DNA from: G965276765 sp965276765
Lineage (GTDB): Bacteria; Actinomycetota; Acidimicrobiia; Acidimicrobiales; Palsa-688
Assembly (NCBI GenBank): GCA_965276765.1
Contig: OZ255627.1
Coordinates: 4,154,001 to 4,218,000 of the forward strand
DNA length: 64,000 bases
Direction of reading: 5' to 3'
Under the pieces are notes generated by a model that saw nothing but the letters and a program-made list of their open reading frames with translations, was not told the DNA's origin and ran no database searches. The translations under genes were made by a program, and so were the position numbers. Of the stretch, positions 8,889-18,400 are shown piece by piece (positions within the stretch are counted from its first letter, which is position 1; the number at the start of each line of letters is the position of its first letter).

Positions 8889-9632
8889 TTGACGGTTCGC
8901 CGCATGCTAGCCGTCGACGGACAGCCCGGCGGCACTACCTTCGCAGGCGTGACCGCCGCCGGTCTCACCGCATCGTTGCTCTGCGGTCTCGTCGCCGGAC
9001 GGCTCCTCGTCCGTGCGGCCGGCGGGGCGCGGGCGGGCCGGGGACGATCCAAACGACGGGCCGACCTGCTGGGGCGATCACCGCTTGCTCCGGTTCTCAC
9101 TGCGATCCTCTGGGCCGCAGTGGCGGCACGCTTCGGCGCGTCATGGACGACGCCGGCCCTCGACGTGTTCTCCGCCGGGCTCGTCGCCCTGGCCGGCACC
9201 GACATCGACCGCCGCCTCCTGCCCAAACGCATCGTGTACGTGACCGGCTCATTGGTCGCGGTGTTCGTGGTGGCCGGGACCATCGTCGACGGCCAACCCG
9301 TGCGCCTGGCCGTAGCCGTGATCTGTGGGGCGGGCTGCTACGGGGCCTTCCTCGCCGTCCACACCTGCAACCGGCGCTGGCTCGGATTCGGCGACGTACG
9401 CCTCATCGGCCTCATCGGCTTCGCCCTCGGCTGGCTCGGCGTCCCCTACGTGCTCATCGCCTTGGTCGTGGCCAACCTGGCCGGAGTCGTTGGTGCCGGC
9501 ACCCTAATGGTCGCCGGAAGGATCCGTGCCGGGACGCCGATCCCCTACGGCGCCTTCCTCGCCGCCGGCGCCCTTGTCGCCGTCTTCGCGACCGGGCCGA
9601 TCATCGGGCTGGCCGGCGGTCCCCCGGTCTGA
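8889..9632 (+). CDS. Prepilin peptidase, A24 family, short form
   Basis: A membrane aspartic peptidase that would cleave the leader of type IV pilin-like or Tad/Flp prepilins. The 247-residue protein has about six hydrophobic segments. The two catalytic aspartates are visible: one in ALAGTDIDRRLLP and one in GFGDVRL (family GxGDxKL, with Arg for Lys). The N-terminal CxxC methylation domain of PilD is absent, so this is the short form. A start at the internal ATG at 8904 is also possible. It diverges from pyrR and faces nusB. No pilin gene is in the window. Confidence 0.85.
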   Translation: MTVRRMLAVDGQPGGTTFAGVTAAGLTASLLCGLVAGRLLVRAAGGARAGRGRSKRRADLLGRSPLAPVLTAILWAAVAARFGASWTTPALDVFSAGLVALAGTDIDRRLLPKRIVYVTGSLVAVFVVAGTIVDGQPVRLAVAVICGAGCYGAFLAVHTCNRRWLGFGDVRLIGLIGFALGWLGVPYVLIALVVANLAGVVGAGTLMVAGRIRAGTPIPYGAFLAAGALVAVFATGPIIGLAGGPPV

Positions 9633-9688
9633 CCGTCGCGTCGGCTGCGGGGCCCGGTTGGCACTGGCCGGGCGAACACCGGTTGGTG

Positions 9689-9747
9689 GCGGTGCGTGCC
9701 CGCACCCGAAGGTAGCGGTGCGTACCCGCACCCGAGGGAAGCGGTGC
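9689..9747. repeat. 26-bp tandem repeat containing two hairpins
   Basis: Two copies of a 26-bp unit (9689-9714 and 9715-9740) plus the first 7 bases of a third. Each unit holds a small palindrome, GGTGCG-4 nt-CGCACC (9691-9706 and 9717-9732). It lies between the convergent prepilin peptidase and nusB genes, so it may act as a two-way terminator, but there is no T tract. Confidence 0.65.
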
Positions 9748-9749
9748 TT

Positions 9750-10184
9750 TCAGGCGCCGGCCGGTTCCGTACCGGCGGGAGCGCTCCCCGGGCGCACGGC
9801 GACGGCCACGGCAGCGAGGACCCCGTTGACAAAGCGCCCCGATTCGTCGGTCGAGTACTGCTTGGCCAGCTCCACCGCCTCGGAGATCACGACACCGGTC
9901 GGCACGTCGGGGCGGCCGATCAGCTCGAAGGTGGCCAGGCGCAGCAGGGTGCGGTCCACGACCGGCATCCTCTCGACGCTCCAGCCGATCGAGTGGGTGG
10001 CGATCATCTGGTCGATCTCGACGCTGCGCTCCTCGACCCCCCGCACCAGCTCGACCGCAAAGCGGTCCGGCGCGAGCGGCAGCTCGCGGACGACGTCGGA
10101 CGGGCTCTTGCCCTTGGCATCCGCCTCGTAGAGCAGGGCGAGGGCTCGCTCGCGCGCCTGGCGCCGCCCGCCGACCTCGACCAT
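9750..10184 (-). CDS. nusB: Transcription antitermination factor NusB
   Basis: A 144-residue helical RNA-binding protein that pairs with NusE (ribosomal protein S10) on boxA RNA during rRNA antitermination. The family N-terminus RRQARERALALLYEAD and the C-terminal half LLRLATFELIGRPDVPTGVVISEAVELAKQYS (read in pieces LATFEL, VVISEAVELAKQYS, FVNGVLA) are typical. It follows efp with a 7-base gap, the standard actinobacterial efp-nusB pair. Confidence 0.96.
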   Translation of the reverse strand: MVEVGGRRQARERALALLYEADAKGKSPSDVVRELPLAPDRFAVELVRGVEERSVEIDQMIATHSIGWSVERMPVVDRTLLRLATFELIGRPDVPTGVVISEAVELAKQYSTDESGRFVNGVLAAVAVAVRPGSAPAGTEPAGA

Positions 10185-10191
10185 CGGCGGG

Positions 10192-10761
10192 TCAGGAACC
10201 GGCGCGGGTGATGTAATCCCCCGAGCGCGTGTCGACCCTGATCCGGTCGCCGGTGTTGACGAACAAGGGGACCTGGAGCACGAGTCCCGTCTCCAGGGTC
10301 GCCGGCTTGCGCGCCCCCGACACCCGATCGCCCTGCAGCCCCGGTTCGGTCTCGGTGACGGTCAGCTCGACCGCGGCCGGGAGGTCGACGCCGACGATCT
10401 CGGCGTCGTACATCTGCAGCACCGCCGAGTCACCCTCCTTCAAGAAGTTGGCCGAGGCGCCGAGGGCAGCCCTGCTCGCCGTCAGCTGCTCGTAGTCGGT
10501 GTTGTCCATGAAGACGTGCCCGTCCCCGTCCATGTAGAGAAACTGCATCTCCCGCTTGTCGATCAGCGCCTGGTCGAGCTTCTCGTCGGCCCGGTAGGTA
10601 CGCTCGATCACGGCGCCGGTCCTGACGTTCTTCAGCTTGGTTCGCACGAAGGCGCCGCCCTTGCCCGGCTTGACGTGCTGGAACTCGACGACGGCGAAGA
10701 GACCCTCGGCCAGGTTCAGGCTCATCCCGTTCTTCAGGTCGTTGGTGGAGACGGTCGGCAT
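10192..10761 (-). CDS. efp: Translation elongation factor P
   Basis: A 189-residue factor that relieves ribosome stalling at polyproline. It begins MPTVSTNDLKNGM; the loop residue corresponding to the modified Lys lies in VKPGKGGAF. The three beta-barrel domains are complete and it ends with the conserved VDTRSGDYITRA. The ATG overlaps the pepP stop (ATGA), so translation is coupled. No modification enzyme (EpmA or YmfI type) is seen here. Confidence 0.97.
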   Translation of the reverse strand: MPTVSTNDLKNGMSLNLAEGLFAVVEFQHVKPGKGGAFVRTKLKNVRTGAVIERTYRADEKLDQALIDKREMQFLYMDGDGHVFMDNTDYEQLTASRAALGASANFLKEGDSAVLQMYDAEIVGVDLPAAVELTVTETEPGLQGDRVSGARKPATLETGLVLQVPLFVNTGDRIRVDTRSGDYITRAGS

Positions 10762-11915
10762 CAGTCGCAGCGGTCCTTCGGTGTGGTCGTCAGTGCATGG
10801 CAGCCATCCTCGGTCACCACGACGGTGTCCTCGATCCGCACGCCGCCGACACCGGGAAGGTACACACCGGGCTCGACAGTGACGACATGGCCGACCTGGA
10901 GTGTATCGACTGACGTCGCCGCTACCGACGGTGCCTCGTGGATGTCGAGACCGACGCCGTGGCCCGTGCCGTGCACGAAACGGTCCTCCCACCCGGCATC
11001 GGCGATGACCGACCGACAGGTCAGGTCGACCGCCGATGCCTCGACACCGGCGGCGACGGCGGCCACGCCGGCCGCTTGGCTCGCTCCCACCACCTGCACC
11101 GCCCGCCGCAGGTCGGCTTCGACCAGGTCCCCGGTCCACACGGTCCGCGTCATGTCCGAGTGGTACCCGTCGAAGCGGGCGCCGAAGTCGAGCACGAGAG
11201 GTTCACCACCCCGGATGCGGCGCGAGGTCGGGCGATGGTGGGGCTTGGCGCTGTTTGGACCCGATGCCACGATGGTCTCGAACGCCGGACTTTCCGCGCC
11301 CAGCCGGCGCATCTCGAAATCCAAGCCCCGGCCGAACTCCAGCTCCGTCGGCCCGTCATCGAGCCCGGCTCGCACCGTCTCGAGCGCACGGTCGGCGATG
11401 GCGGCGGCCCGACCCAGCCGGTCGATCTCCCCGGTGTCCTTGACGCGGCGCAGGCGCTCGACCAGCCCGACCGTGGCCACCAGCTCGGCGCCGGGAAACC
11501 AAGACTCGGCGAAACCTCGCTTGGCCGCCCAGCTCACGTGGGCGGCCTCGAGCCCGATGCGCCGGTCGTCGGCACCGACAAGGCCGGCGCCGGCGCCGGC
11601 CTGGCGTACGGCGGGGGCGACCGCAACGGTGACGTCGACGCCGGCGGCACCGAGCTGTTCGGCCGACTGGGTCTCGTAGCGACCGTCGGTGAGCAGCACG
11701 GTCCTGGCCGCGAGCACGAGAAGGGTGCCCGCCGAGCCGGTGAAGCCGGTCAGGTAGCGGATGTTCGCCAGGCTGGTGACGACCAGGGCGTCCACGAGCT
11801 CCGCTTCCATGCCGGCCCGCAACCGACCCAGGCGGCCGGCGATGTCCATGGGGACGAGGGGCCCCCGGTCGGCGGTGGCGGTAGTGGTGGCGGTGGCTTG
11901 CGGGTCTCGTGTCAT
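10761..11915 (-). CDS. pepP: Xaa-Pro aminopeptidase / dipeptidase (M24B)
   Basis: Cytoplasmic metallopeptidase that removes residues next to proline. About 384 residues. An N-terminal creatinase-like domain (RIGLEAAHVSW) is followed by the pita-bread catalytic domain. The metal ligands are visible: the two Asp in DFGARFDGYHSDMTRT, the His in HGTGHGVGLDIHE, and the Glu in VTVEPGVYL and GGVRIEDT. The ATG at 11915 was chosen for the AGGAG 7-8 bases upstream. It could equally be called pepQ; the substrate is not evident from sequence. Confidence 0.9.
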   Translation of the reverse strand: MTRDPQATATTTATADRGPLVPMDIAGRLGRLRAGMEAELVDALVVTSLANIRYLTGFTGSAGTLLVLAARTVLLTDGRYETQSAEQLGAAGVDVTVAVAPAVRQAGAGAGLVGADDRRIGLEAAHVSWAAKRGFAESWFPGAELVATVGLVERLRRVKDTGEIDRLGRAAAIADRALETVRAGLDDGPTELEFGRGLDFEMRRLGAESPAFETIVASGPNSAKPHHRPTSRRIRGGEPLVLDFGARFDGYHSDMTRTVWTGDLVEADLRRAVQVVGASQAAGVAAVAAGVEASAVDLTCRSVIADAGWEDRFVHGTGHGVGLDIHEAPSVAATSVDTLQVGHVVTVEPGVYLPGVGGVRIEDTVVVTEDGCHALTTTPKDRCD

Positions 11916-12041
11916 TTCGGGCTCCTGCTGCGGTCGGAGACGGTCGGCCGCAAAAGGGGCCGACCGGGTCCCAATCATGCCCGCTGGCTCCGCCACCGGG
12001 CTCGTCACCGGCCGGCCGGGGCCCGGGCCGGACGACGCCAA

Positions 12042-12092
12042 TTTTTTGAGCGATGTTGACGTCGAAATCCCACGTCAACCTCACCCAAAAAA
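12042..12092. repeat. Long imperfect inverted repeat upstream of pepP
   Basis: Two 21-base arms (12042-12062 and 12072-12092) with three mismatches around a 9-base loop. The arms end in six T and six A, and each contains TTGACGT or ACGTCAA. On the minus strand it follows the aroQ stop by 15 bases and lies 127 bases before the pepP start. It could be a terminator, a long RNA hairpin or a dyad operator. Confidence 0.8.
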
Positions 12093-12107
12093 CATGTCCG
12101 GCGTGTC

Positions 12108-12647
12108 TCAACCCCGGCCACGAGGGGCGGGGCCGGCGGCGGCGTTGGGAGCGTCGGGGCCGGGAGCCACGGCGCCGAGCAGGCCGGCGACGGCAGTGAC
12201 CGCGAGCCGGTAGCCGAGCCCTCCGAGGCCGGTGATGCTCCCGGTCGCCACCGGCGCGACGACTGATGTCTGCCGCCAGGCCTCGCGGCCGGGGGGGTAG
12301 GAAAGGTGCAACTCGATGATCGGCCCTTCGAAGGCAGCGAGCGCATCGTGCAGGGACCAGCCGTAGTGGGTCAGCGCACCGGGATTCACGATCACGGCGG
12401 CGACGCGCCCTCTCGCCGCGTGGACGGCATCGACAAGATCGCCCTCGTGGTTGGATTGGTGGTGCTCGAGCAGGTAGCCGTGACGGGTGGCCTCGGCCTT
12501 CGCCTCCGCCACGTGCCCCTCGAGCGTGGTCACCCCGTAGACCTCCGGCTGGCGTTGGCCGAGCAGGTCGAGGTTGGGACCGGAGAGCAGCAGCACGATC
12601 GCCGGTGGCGACCCACCGGCGGGTGCGCCACCCGGTGCGTCGCTCAC
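12108..12647 (-). CDS. aroQ: 3-dehydroquinate dehydratase, type II
   Basis: Dehydrates 3-dehydroquinate to 3-dehydroshikimate (step 3 of the shikimate pathway). The 179-residue protein has GPNLDLLGQRQPEVYG with the catalytic Tyr, HQSNHEGDLVD and IELHLSYPPGREAWRQTS with the catalytic His. The NPGALTHYGWSLHDAL and SYPPGRE segments differ from the common NPAAYTHTSVALRDAL and SNIHARE, so it is a divergent member. The C-terminal 40 residues are a Gly/Ala/Pro tail. It overlaps the aroB stop by 4 bases. Confidence 0.92.
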   Translation of the reverse strand: MSDAPGGAPAGGSPPAIVLLLSGPNLDLLGQRQPEVYGVTTLEGHVAEAKAEATRHGYLLEHHQSNHEGDLVDAVHAARGRVAAVIVNPGALTHYGWSLHDALAAFEGPIIELHLSYPPGREAWRQTSVVAPVATGSITGLGGLGYRLAVTAVAGLLGAVAPGPDAPNAAAGPAPRGRG

Positions 12648-13651
12648 GAGCGGAGCGTCTCGAGGGTGCCCGCCACGACGCCGGCGTCTACGCCGGGGAC
12701 GAGCTCGAGGCCGGCGGCGCCGTCGAGAACGAACGTGAGGTCGCCGGACTCGGCCTTTTTGTCGCGCCCCATGACCGCCATGATCCTGGTGGGGTCGGTG
12801 CCGGTGGGAAGTCGATCCGGGAGGCCGTAGCCCGCCACGAGAAGCTCGTGTTGGGCGACGCGTTCGTCGTCGATCCGCCCGAGCGCACGGGCCAACCGGG
12901 CGGCGAAGACGAGCCCGACGGCGACGGCCTCGCCGTGGCGGAGGTCATAGTCGCCGACGGTCTCGATGGCGTGGGCGAGGGTGTGGCCGTAGTTGAGCAG
13001 CACCCTCCTGCCCCGCTCGTGCTCGTCCTCTCCGACGAGCTCGGCCTTGCAGCTGACGCAAGCGGCGACGGCCTCGTCGAGGGGCAGGTCCCGTAGTCCG
13101 CTGACTCCGAGGAACGCGTACTTGGCCATCTCCCCGAGACCGCTGCGGTACTCGCGTGGTGGCAGGGTGGAGAGGGTCTCGGTGTCGCAAAGCACGGCCG
13201 CCGGCGACCAGAAGGCCCCGACGAGGTTTTTGCCCTCCGGCAGATTGACGCCGGTCTTGCCTCCAATCGAGGCGTCGACCTGGGCCAGCAGGGTGGTAGC
13301 TACGTGCACGACGGGCATGCCCCGGTGGTAGACGGCGGCGGCAAAGCCGGCCACGTCGGTGACGACCCCACCGCCGACCGCGACCACGACGTCATTTCTC
13401 GTCAAGCCCCAGCGCGAGAAGGCCCGGGTCAGCTCCTCGACCGATTCGAGGTTCTTGGCCTCCTCCCCGGGATCGAGAAGGAACGTGCGCTGGTCGACGC
13501 CGGCGTCGACCTCGCAGGGGATGCCCTCTTGCGTGACGACAGCCGCCCGCCTGATCCCGCAGGGCAGCACCTCGACCAGCCGGTGCCTCGCTCCGGCCCC
13601 GACGAGCACCGGGTACGAACCGGCCGCAGTGTGGACCTTGACCTCGATCAC
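12644..13651 (-). CDS. aroB: 3-dehydroquinate synthase
   Basis: Converts DAHP to 3-dehydroquinate using NAD and a divalent metal. The 335-residue sequence has the NAD loop VGGGVVTDVAGFAAA, the HVATTLLAQVDASIGGKTGV segment with its conserved Lys, and the metal ligands in GLGEMAKY, NYGHTLAHAIE and RHGEAVAVG. Both ends overlap neighbours by 4 bases (aroK upstream, aroQ downstream). Confidence 0.96.
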   Translation of the reverse strand: MIEVKVHTAAGSYPVLVGAGARHRLVEVLPCGIRRAAVVTQEGIPCEVDAGVDQRTFLLDPGEEAKNLESVEELTRAFSRWGLTRNDVVVAVGGGVVTDVAGFAAAVYHRGMPVVHVATTLLAQVDASIGGKTGVNLPEGKNLVGAFWSPAAVLCDTETLSTLPPREYRSGLGEMAKYAFLGVSGLRDLPLDEAVAACVSCKAELVGEDEHERGRRVLLNYGHTLAHAIETVGDYDLRHGEAVAVGLVFAARLARALGRIDDERVAQHELLVAGYGLPDRLPTGTDPTRIMAVMGRDKKAESGDLTFVLDGAAGLELVPGVDAGVVAGTLETLRS

Positions 13652-14190
13652 ACCACTTCCTCCCCCGGCCGACCCCGTTCGGTGACCGTGGCCATGACCC
13701 GCTCGGCGACCACGTCGGGGGCGAGCCCATCGACGTCGATGGTCACGTCGGCGAGTGACTCGTACAGCGGACGCCGTTGGGCGTAGAGCCGGCCGAGGTT
13801 CCCCTCGACGTCGCCCTCGAGCAGCGGCCGACCGGCACCGTCACCGACTCGCTCGACGAGCGTGTCGACGCTCACCCGAAGCCAGACGACCGGACCCTCC
13901 GCCGACGCGATGACCCGGCGGTTGGCCTCGGATAGCACGGCTCCCCCCGCCACGGCGACCACGGTCGGCTCCGGCGATGACACGCCGGCGGCGAGCACCC
14001 GTGCCTCTTCCACCCGGAACGCCGCTTCCCCTTCGCTGTGCCAGATCTCCGGGACGGTCCTGCCGGTGCGCCGGAACACCTCCTCGTCGCTGTCCATATA
14101 CCGCCAGCCCAACCGGGCCGCGACGATATGACCGATCGTGGACTTCCCGGCGCCCATCATCCCGATGAGCAGGAGCCGCCCGACGCTCAC
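13648..14190 (-). CDS. aroK: Shikimate kinase
   Basis: Phosphorylates shikimate with ATP. About 180 residues. Walker A is GMMGAGKST, the shikimate-binding Asp lies in YMDSDEEVFRRTG, the GG pair is in AVAGGAVL and the lid Arg lies in GRPLLEGD. The GTG start at 14190 overlaps the aroC stop (GTGA) and was preferred over an upstream ATG because that would lie inside aroC. Confidence 0.94.
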   Translation of the reverse strand: MSVGRLLLIGMMGAGKSTIGHIVAARLGWRYMDSDEEVFRRTGRTVPEIWHSEGEAAFRVEEARVLAAGVSSPEPTVVAVAGGAVLSEANRRVIASAEGPVVWLRVSVDTLVERVGDGAGRPLLEGDVEGNLGRLYAQRRPLYESLADVTIDVDGLAPDVVAERVMATVTERGRPGEEVV

Positions 14191-15344
14191 TCCCCCGCTC
14201 CCCCCGAGGCGCACGCGTCGGCGTTTCGGACCAGCTCGGCGATGGAGTCGCCGCCAAACTTCCTGACCGCCTCTCCCGCCACGACGAGCGCCATCATGGT
14301 CTCGGCGACCACGCCGAGCGCGGGGACGGCGGTGACATCGGTGCGCTCCTTGAACGACACCGTCTCCTCCTTGGTGACGGTGTCGACGGTCTTCAGGACC
14401 GGCCGGTTGAGCGTCGAGAGGGGCTTCATGGCCAGGCGGGCCACGAGCGGCTCGCCGGTGGTCATGCCCCCCTCGAGACCCCCGCTCCAGTTGGTCGAGC
14501 GGCCGTAGCCGGAGGCGGCGTTCCAGGTGATGGCGTCGTGGGCCTCCGATCCGCGCCGCGAGGCCACGTCGAAGCCGTCGCCGATCTCGACTCCCTTCAC
14601 CGCCTGGATGCTGAGCATGGCCTGGGCGAGGAGACCGTCGAGCTTGCGATCCCAGTGCACGTGGCTTCCGAGACCGACCGGCACGTCGTAGCCGATGACC
14701 TCGACCACACCGCCGAGCGAGTCACCGACCTTGGCCGCCGCCTTGATCTCGGCGATCATGGCCGCCTCGGCGGTGGGATCGAAGCAGCGGACCTGGGACG
14801 CGTCAACGGTCGTCAGGTCGGCGACGCCGGGTCGGCGTGGCGACTCGATGGCGACCTGCCCCATGGCGACGACGTGGCTGACGATGCCAACGCCGAGCTC
14901 GGCGATGAGGGCCTTTGCCAGCGTCCCGGCTACGACCCGGGCGGCCGTCTCGCGGGCCGAGGCGCGCTCGAGGACGTCGCGGGCGTCGTCGAAGCCGTAC
15001 TTCTGCATCCCCACCAGGTCGGCGTGACCGGGGCGGGGTTGCGTGAGCGGCTTCTCCGTCCGGCCCGGGGCCGGGGACATCTCCCGCTCCCACTTTGGCC
15101 ATTCGGTGTTGGCGATCTCCACGGCGACGGGTGACCCGATCGTGCGCCCGTGACGGATACCGCCGATCAGCGTCAGGCGGTCCTGCTCGAAGCGCATGCG
15201 GGGCCCCCTTCCGTACCCGAGCCGGCGGCGGGCCAGCTCGGCGGTGATCTGCTCCTCGGTGATGGTCAGACCGGCAGGCAGTCCCTCCACGATCACGACC
15301 AAACCTTGGCCGTGGGACTCGCCGGCGGTGAGGAAGCGCAACAC
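14187..15344 (-). CDS. aroC: Chorismate synthase
   Basis: Makes chorismate from EPSP using reduced FMN. About 385 residues. The N-terminal signature FLTAGESHGQGLV, the GRGPRMRFEQD segment and ERASARETAARV are present, and the C-terminus contains DVTAVPALGVVAE. The GTG start at 15344 places VLRFLTAGESHGQ at the N-terminus, as in the family. It is the first gene of aroC-aroK-aroB-aroQ, which reads leftward. Confidence 0.95.
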   Translation of the reverse strand: MLRFLTAGESHGQGLVVIVEGLPAGLTITEEQITAELARRRLGYGRGPRMRFEQDRLTLIGGIRHGRTIGSPVAVEIANTEWPKWEREMSPAPGRTEKPLTQPRPGHADLVGMQKYGFDDARDVLERASARETAARVVAGTLAKALIAELGVGIVSHVVAMGQVAIESPRRPGVADLTTVDASQVRCFDPTAEAAMIAEIKAAAKVGDSLGGVVEVIGYDVPVGLGSHVHWDRKLDGLLAQAMLSIQAVKGVEIGDGFDVASRRGSEAHDAITWNAASGYGRSTNWSGGLEGGMTTGEPLVARLAMKPLSTLNRPVLKTVDTVTKEETVSFKERTDVTAVPALGVVAETMMALVVAGEAVRKFGGDSIAELVRNADACASGGAGE

Positions 15345-15470
15345 GTCCGAGAGCGTACTGGCCGGGGCCGAGACCGGACCGAGCCACCCCTCCGCGCAGT
15401 GGCTATGCTCCTGACCGCTGGGTGGTCGAAGCGGATAGCACCTGCACAGGGGCATTGGAAGGGGAACGTC
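15345..15470. promoter_or_regulatory. Divergent promoter region between aroC and the secreted protease
   Basis: 126 bases separate two divergent starts, so promoters for both must lie here or upstream. A TATGCT at 15404-15409 is a possible minus-10 box for the plus-strand gene. A good ribosome-binding site (GGAAGGGGAA) precedes its ATG. No clear minus-35 was found. Confidence 0.4.
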
Positions 15471-18400
15471 ATGGGCAAAGCACGTCGCAACCTCGCTGCC
15501 GTCGTCGGCATCACCGGCCTCGTGGCCGGACTCGTCGTCTCGGGCACGGCCGCGGCCAAACCGGCGAGTGGAGCGTCGTCGTCGTCACCGGCGCCGGCCC
15601 TCGGCCGACTCTCCACGGCGCAGGCCAGGGTCCTCGCCCGTAACCCCGACCGAGCGGTGATCGTCATGTTCAAGAACCAGGAGTCGTCGCTGCCTGCGAC
15701 GCACGCCCTGGTCCGCGCCCGTACGCAGGCCGTGAGCCAGGTCCAGGCGCCCGTGCTGCGAGAGCTTCGAACGCTGAAGGCCCCCAACATCCACAGCGTC
15801 TCGCTCATCAACGCCGTCACCGCCACTGTCTCCACGGCCGAGGAGGCGCGACTTGCCGCCAGCCCGGCCGTGTCCGCCGTGATCCCCGACGCCACCACCC
15901 ACCTGGCCTTCCCCACTGCCACCCGAGGGGCGTCGGCCGCGACTACTGCAACTGCGAAGAGGCTCACGGCCTCAGCGACCCGCACGGCAGCCGCAGCCCC
16001 GGCGGCGTCGAAGGCGACCGCGGCGGCCGGCAGCGCCGCCTGCCAGCCCGGCTCCAACGGGGTCGAGCTCGACCCCGAGGCGCTCGGGGCGATCCGGGCC
16101 AACTCCAACCTGCCGGGGTCGGGACCGACGGCCGCTTCGCTCGGCATCACCGGTGCCGGCGTCAAGGTGGCGTACCTCGCCGGCGGCATCGACATCAACG
16201 ATCCCGACTTCATCAGGCCCAACGGCTCGCATGTGTTCGTCGACTACAAGGACCTCACGGGCGAGGGCAGCACGGCGACGACGAGCGACGGCGAAGCGTC
16301 CCTCGACGCCAGCTCGGTCGCCGCCCAGGGCCGGCAGATCTACAGCATCACGCTCCCCAGCGGCGGGACCTGCAAGTTCCGGGTCCTCGGCGCGGCTCCT
16401 GGCGCCAGCCTCGTCGGCCTCAAGGTATTCCCCAACAACTACGACGCCACGACCACCTCCCTTTTGCTCGGCATCGACTACGCCGTCGTCACCGACCATG
16501 TCGATGTCCTCAACGAGTCGTTCGGCTACAACCCCCTTCCCGACACCATGACCGACGTCGTCCGCATGGCCGACGAGGCCGCCGTGCGGGCAGGGACCGT
16601 CGTCGACGTGTCGAGCGGCGACGCCGGCCCGACCTCGACGGTCGGCTCACCGAGCACCGACCCTGCCGTCATCTCGGCGGGCGCCACCACCACGTACAGG
16701 ACCTACGCCCAGGCTGACATCGCCAATTACACCGGCATCGGCGCCACCGGATGGGAGAACGACAACCTGAGTGGGCTGAGCAGCGGTGGGTTCACCGAGG
16801 GCCTCAAGGGTCCCAACGTCGTTGCGCCTGGTGACTTGAACTGGGTGGCGTGCAACCCGAGCCCGGCCGCCTACGAGGCGTGCATCTCGGGCGGGACGAG
16901 CGAGGCGGCCCCGCTGACATCGGCGACGGCGGCGCTCGTGATCCAGGCCTACCGCAAGACCCATGGCGGGGCGTCACCCACACCCGCCCTCGTCAAGCAG
17001 ATCATCACCTCGACGGCAACCGACCTCGGCCTCCCCGCCTACGAGCAGGGAAGCGGGATCGTGAATGCCTACCGGGCGGTCCAAGCCGCCATGTCGGTCG
17101 GCACGCCCACCGGGTCCAGAAGCCGGACCGGCATCACCCTCCTGACCAGCAAGAACCAGATCTCCACGACCGCCCCGACGAGCTCCGTCGTGAAGACCAA
17201 CGTGGCGGTCACCAACACCGGCACCGGCACCCAGCAGGTGCGGCTCCACGGCCGAATCCTCTCGGCCCCGACGACGCTGGCCTCGAGTCGGTTCAGCGAG
17301 CCGGGGGGCAGCTGGAGCAAGACGATCAAGTTCAAGGTGAAGCCAGGCACCTCACGCCTGGCCGCCAGTGTCGCCGAGATCCCCCTCAACAACAACGGCT
17401 CCGTCGACGTCACGTTGGTCGACCCGCTCGGGCGGCTTGCTATCGACGGCATCCCGCAGGGAGCGACGGCCACGTCCAATGTGGACGTCCGCTACCCGGC
17501 GGCGGGCACCTGGACCGCCTACCTGACCTATTCGGGCTCCGGTTCGGCGAGCGCATCGCAGCCGGTCGACTTCACGGCCACGGCGCAGGATTGGCAGCCC
17601 TTTGGCACGGTGTCGCCGAGCTCGGTCACCCTCGCAGCCGGCGCCACCAAGTCGGTGTCGGTCGCCATGAAGACGCCGTCGAGCGCCGGCGACGAGAGCG
17701 CCGCCGTCCAAATCGACGCCCCGTTTGGGCAGCGCACCACGATCCCGGTGGCGCTGCGGGCGCTGGTCCCGTTCCGCAACGGGACCGGTACCTTTGCCAC
17801 GTCGGTGACCGGAGGGAACGGGAGAAGCGGCGCCACCGCCTCCACCCACTACTTCGCCTTCGACGTGCCCAAGGGCCGCTCCGACCTCAACCTAACCACT
17901 TCCTATGGCAACGGGCCCGACAACCAGTACTCGACCTACCTGGTCTCACCCCAGGGTGAGACCCTCGGTCACGCCAGCAACCAGCTCGTCGTGGGCGGCA
18001 CAGCCGCCAATCCGGTGACCACCACCGAGGCCGGCACCACCAGCCATGTGCTCTCTCCGGCCGCCGGACGTTGGACGCTGGTGGTCGCCTTCGCCAACCC
18101 GGCGAGCGGTGCATCCGTCACGTCGCCGCTGCATGGCACGATCGACTTCTCACCGGTTGCAGTGAAGGCCTCGGGCCTCCCCGACAGCACCGCCACGACC
18201 ATCGGGGTCGGATCGACGACCGTGGCCAAGGTCGAGGTCACCAACCACACGGCCGTACCCCAGTCGTACTTCCTCGACGCCCGGCTCGATCACGAGGTCA
18301 CCAGGACCCTTACCCCACTCACCCAGGGCAAGGGAGTTGCGCTTCCCCTTGCGGGTGCCATCCCGCAGTGGGTCGTGCCGACCGACACCACAGGACTGAC

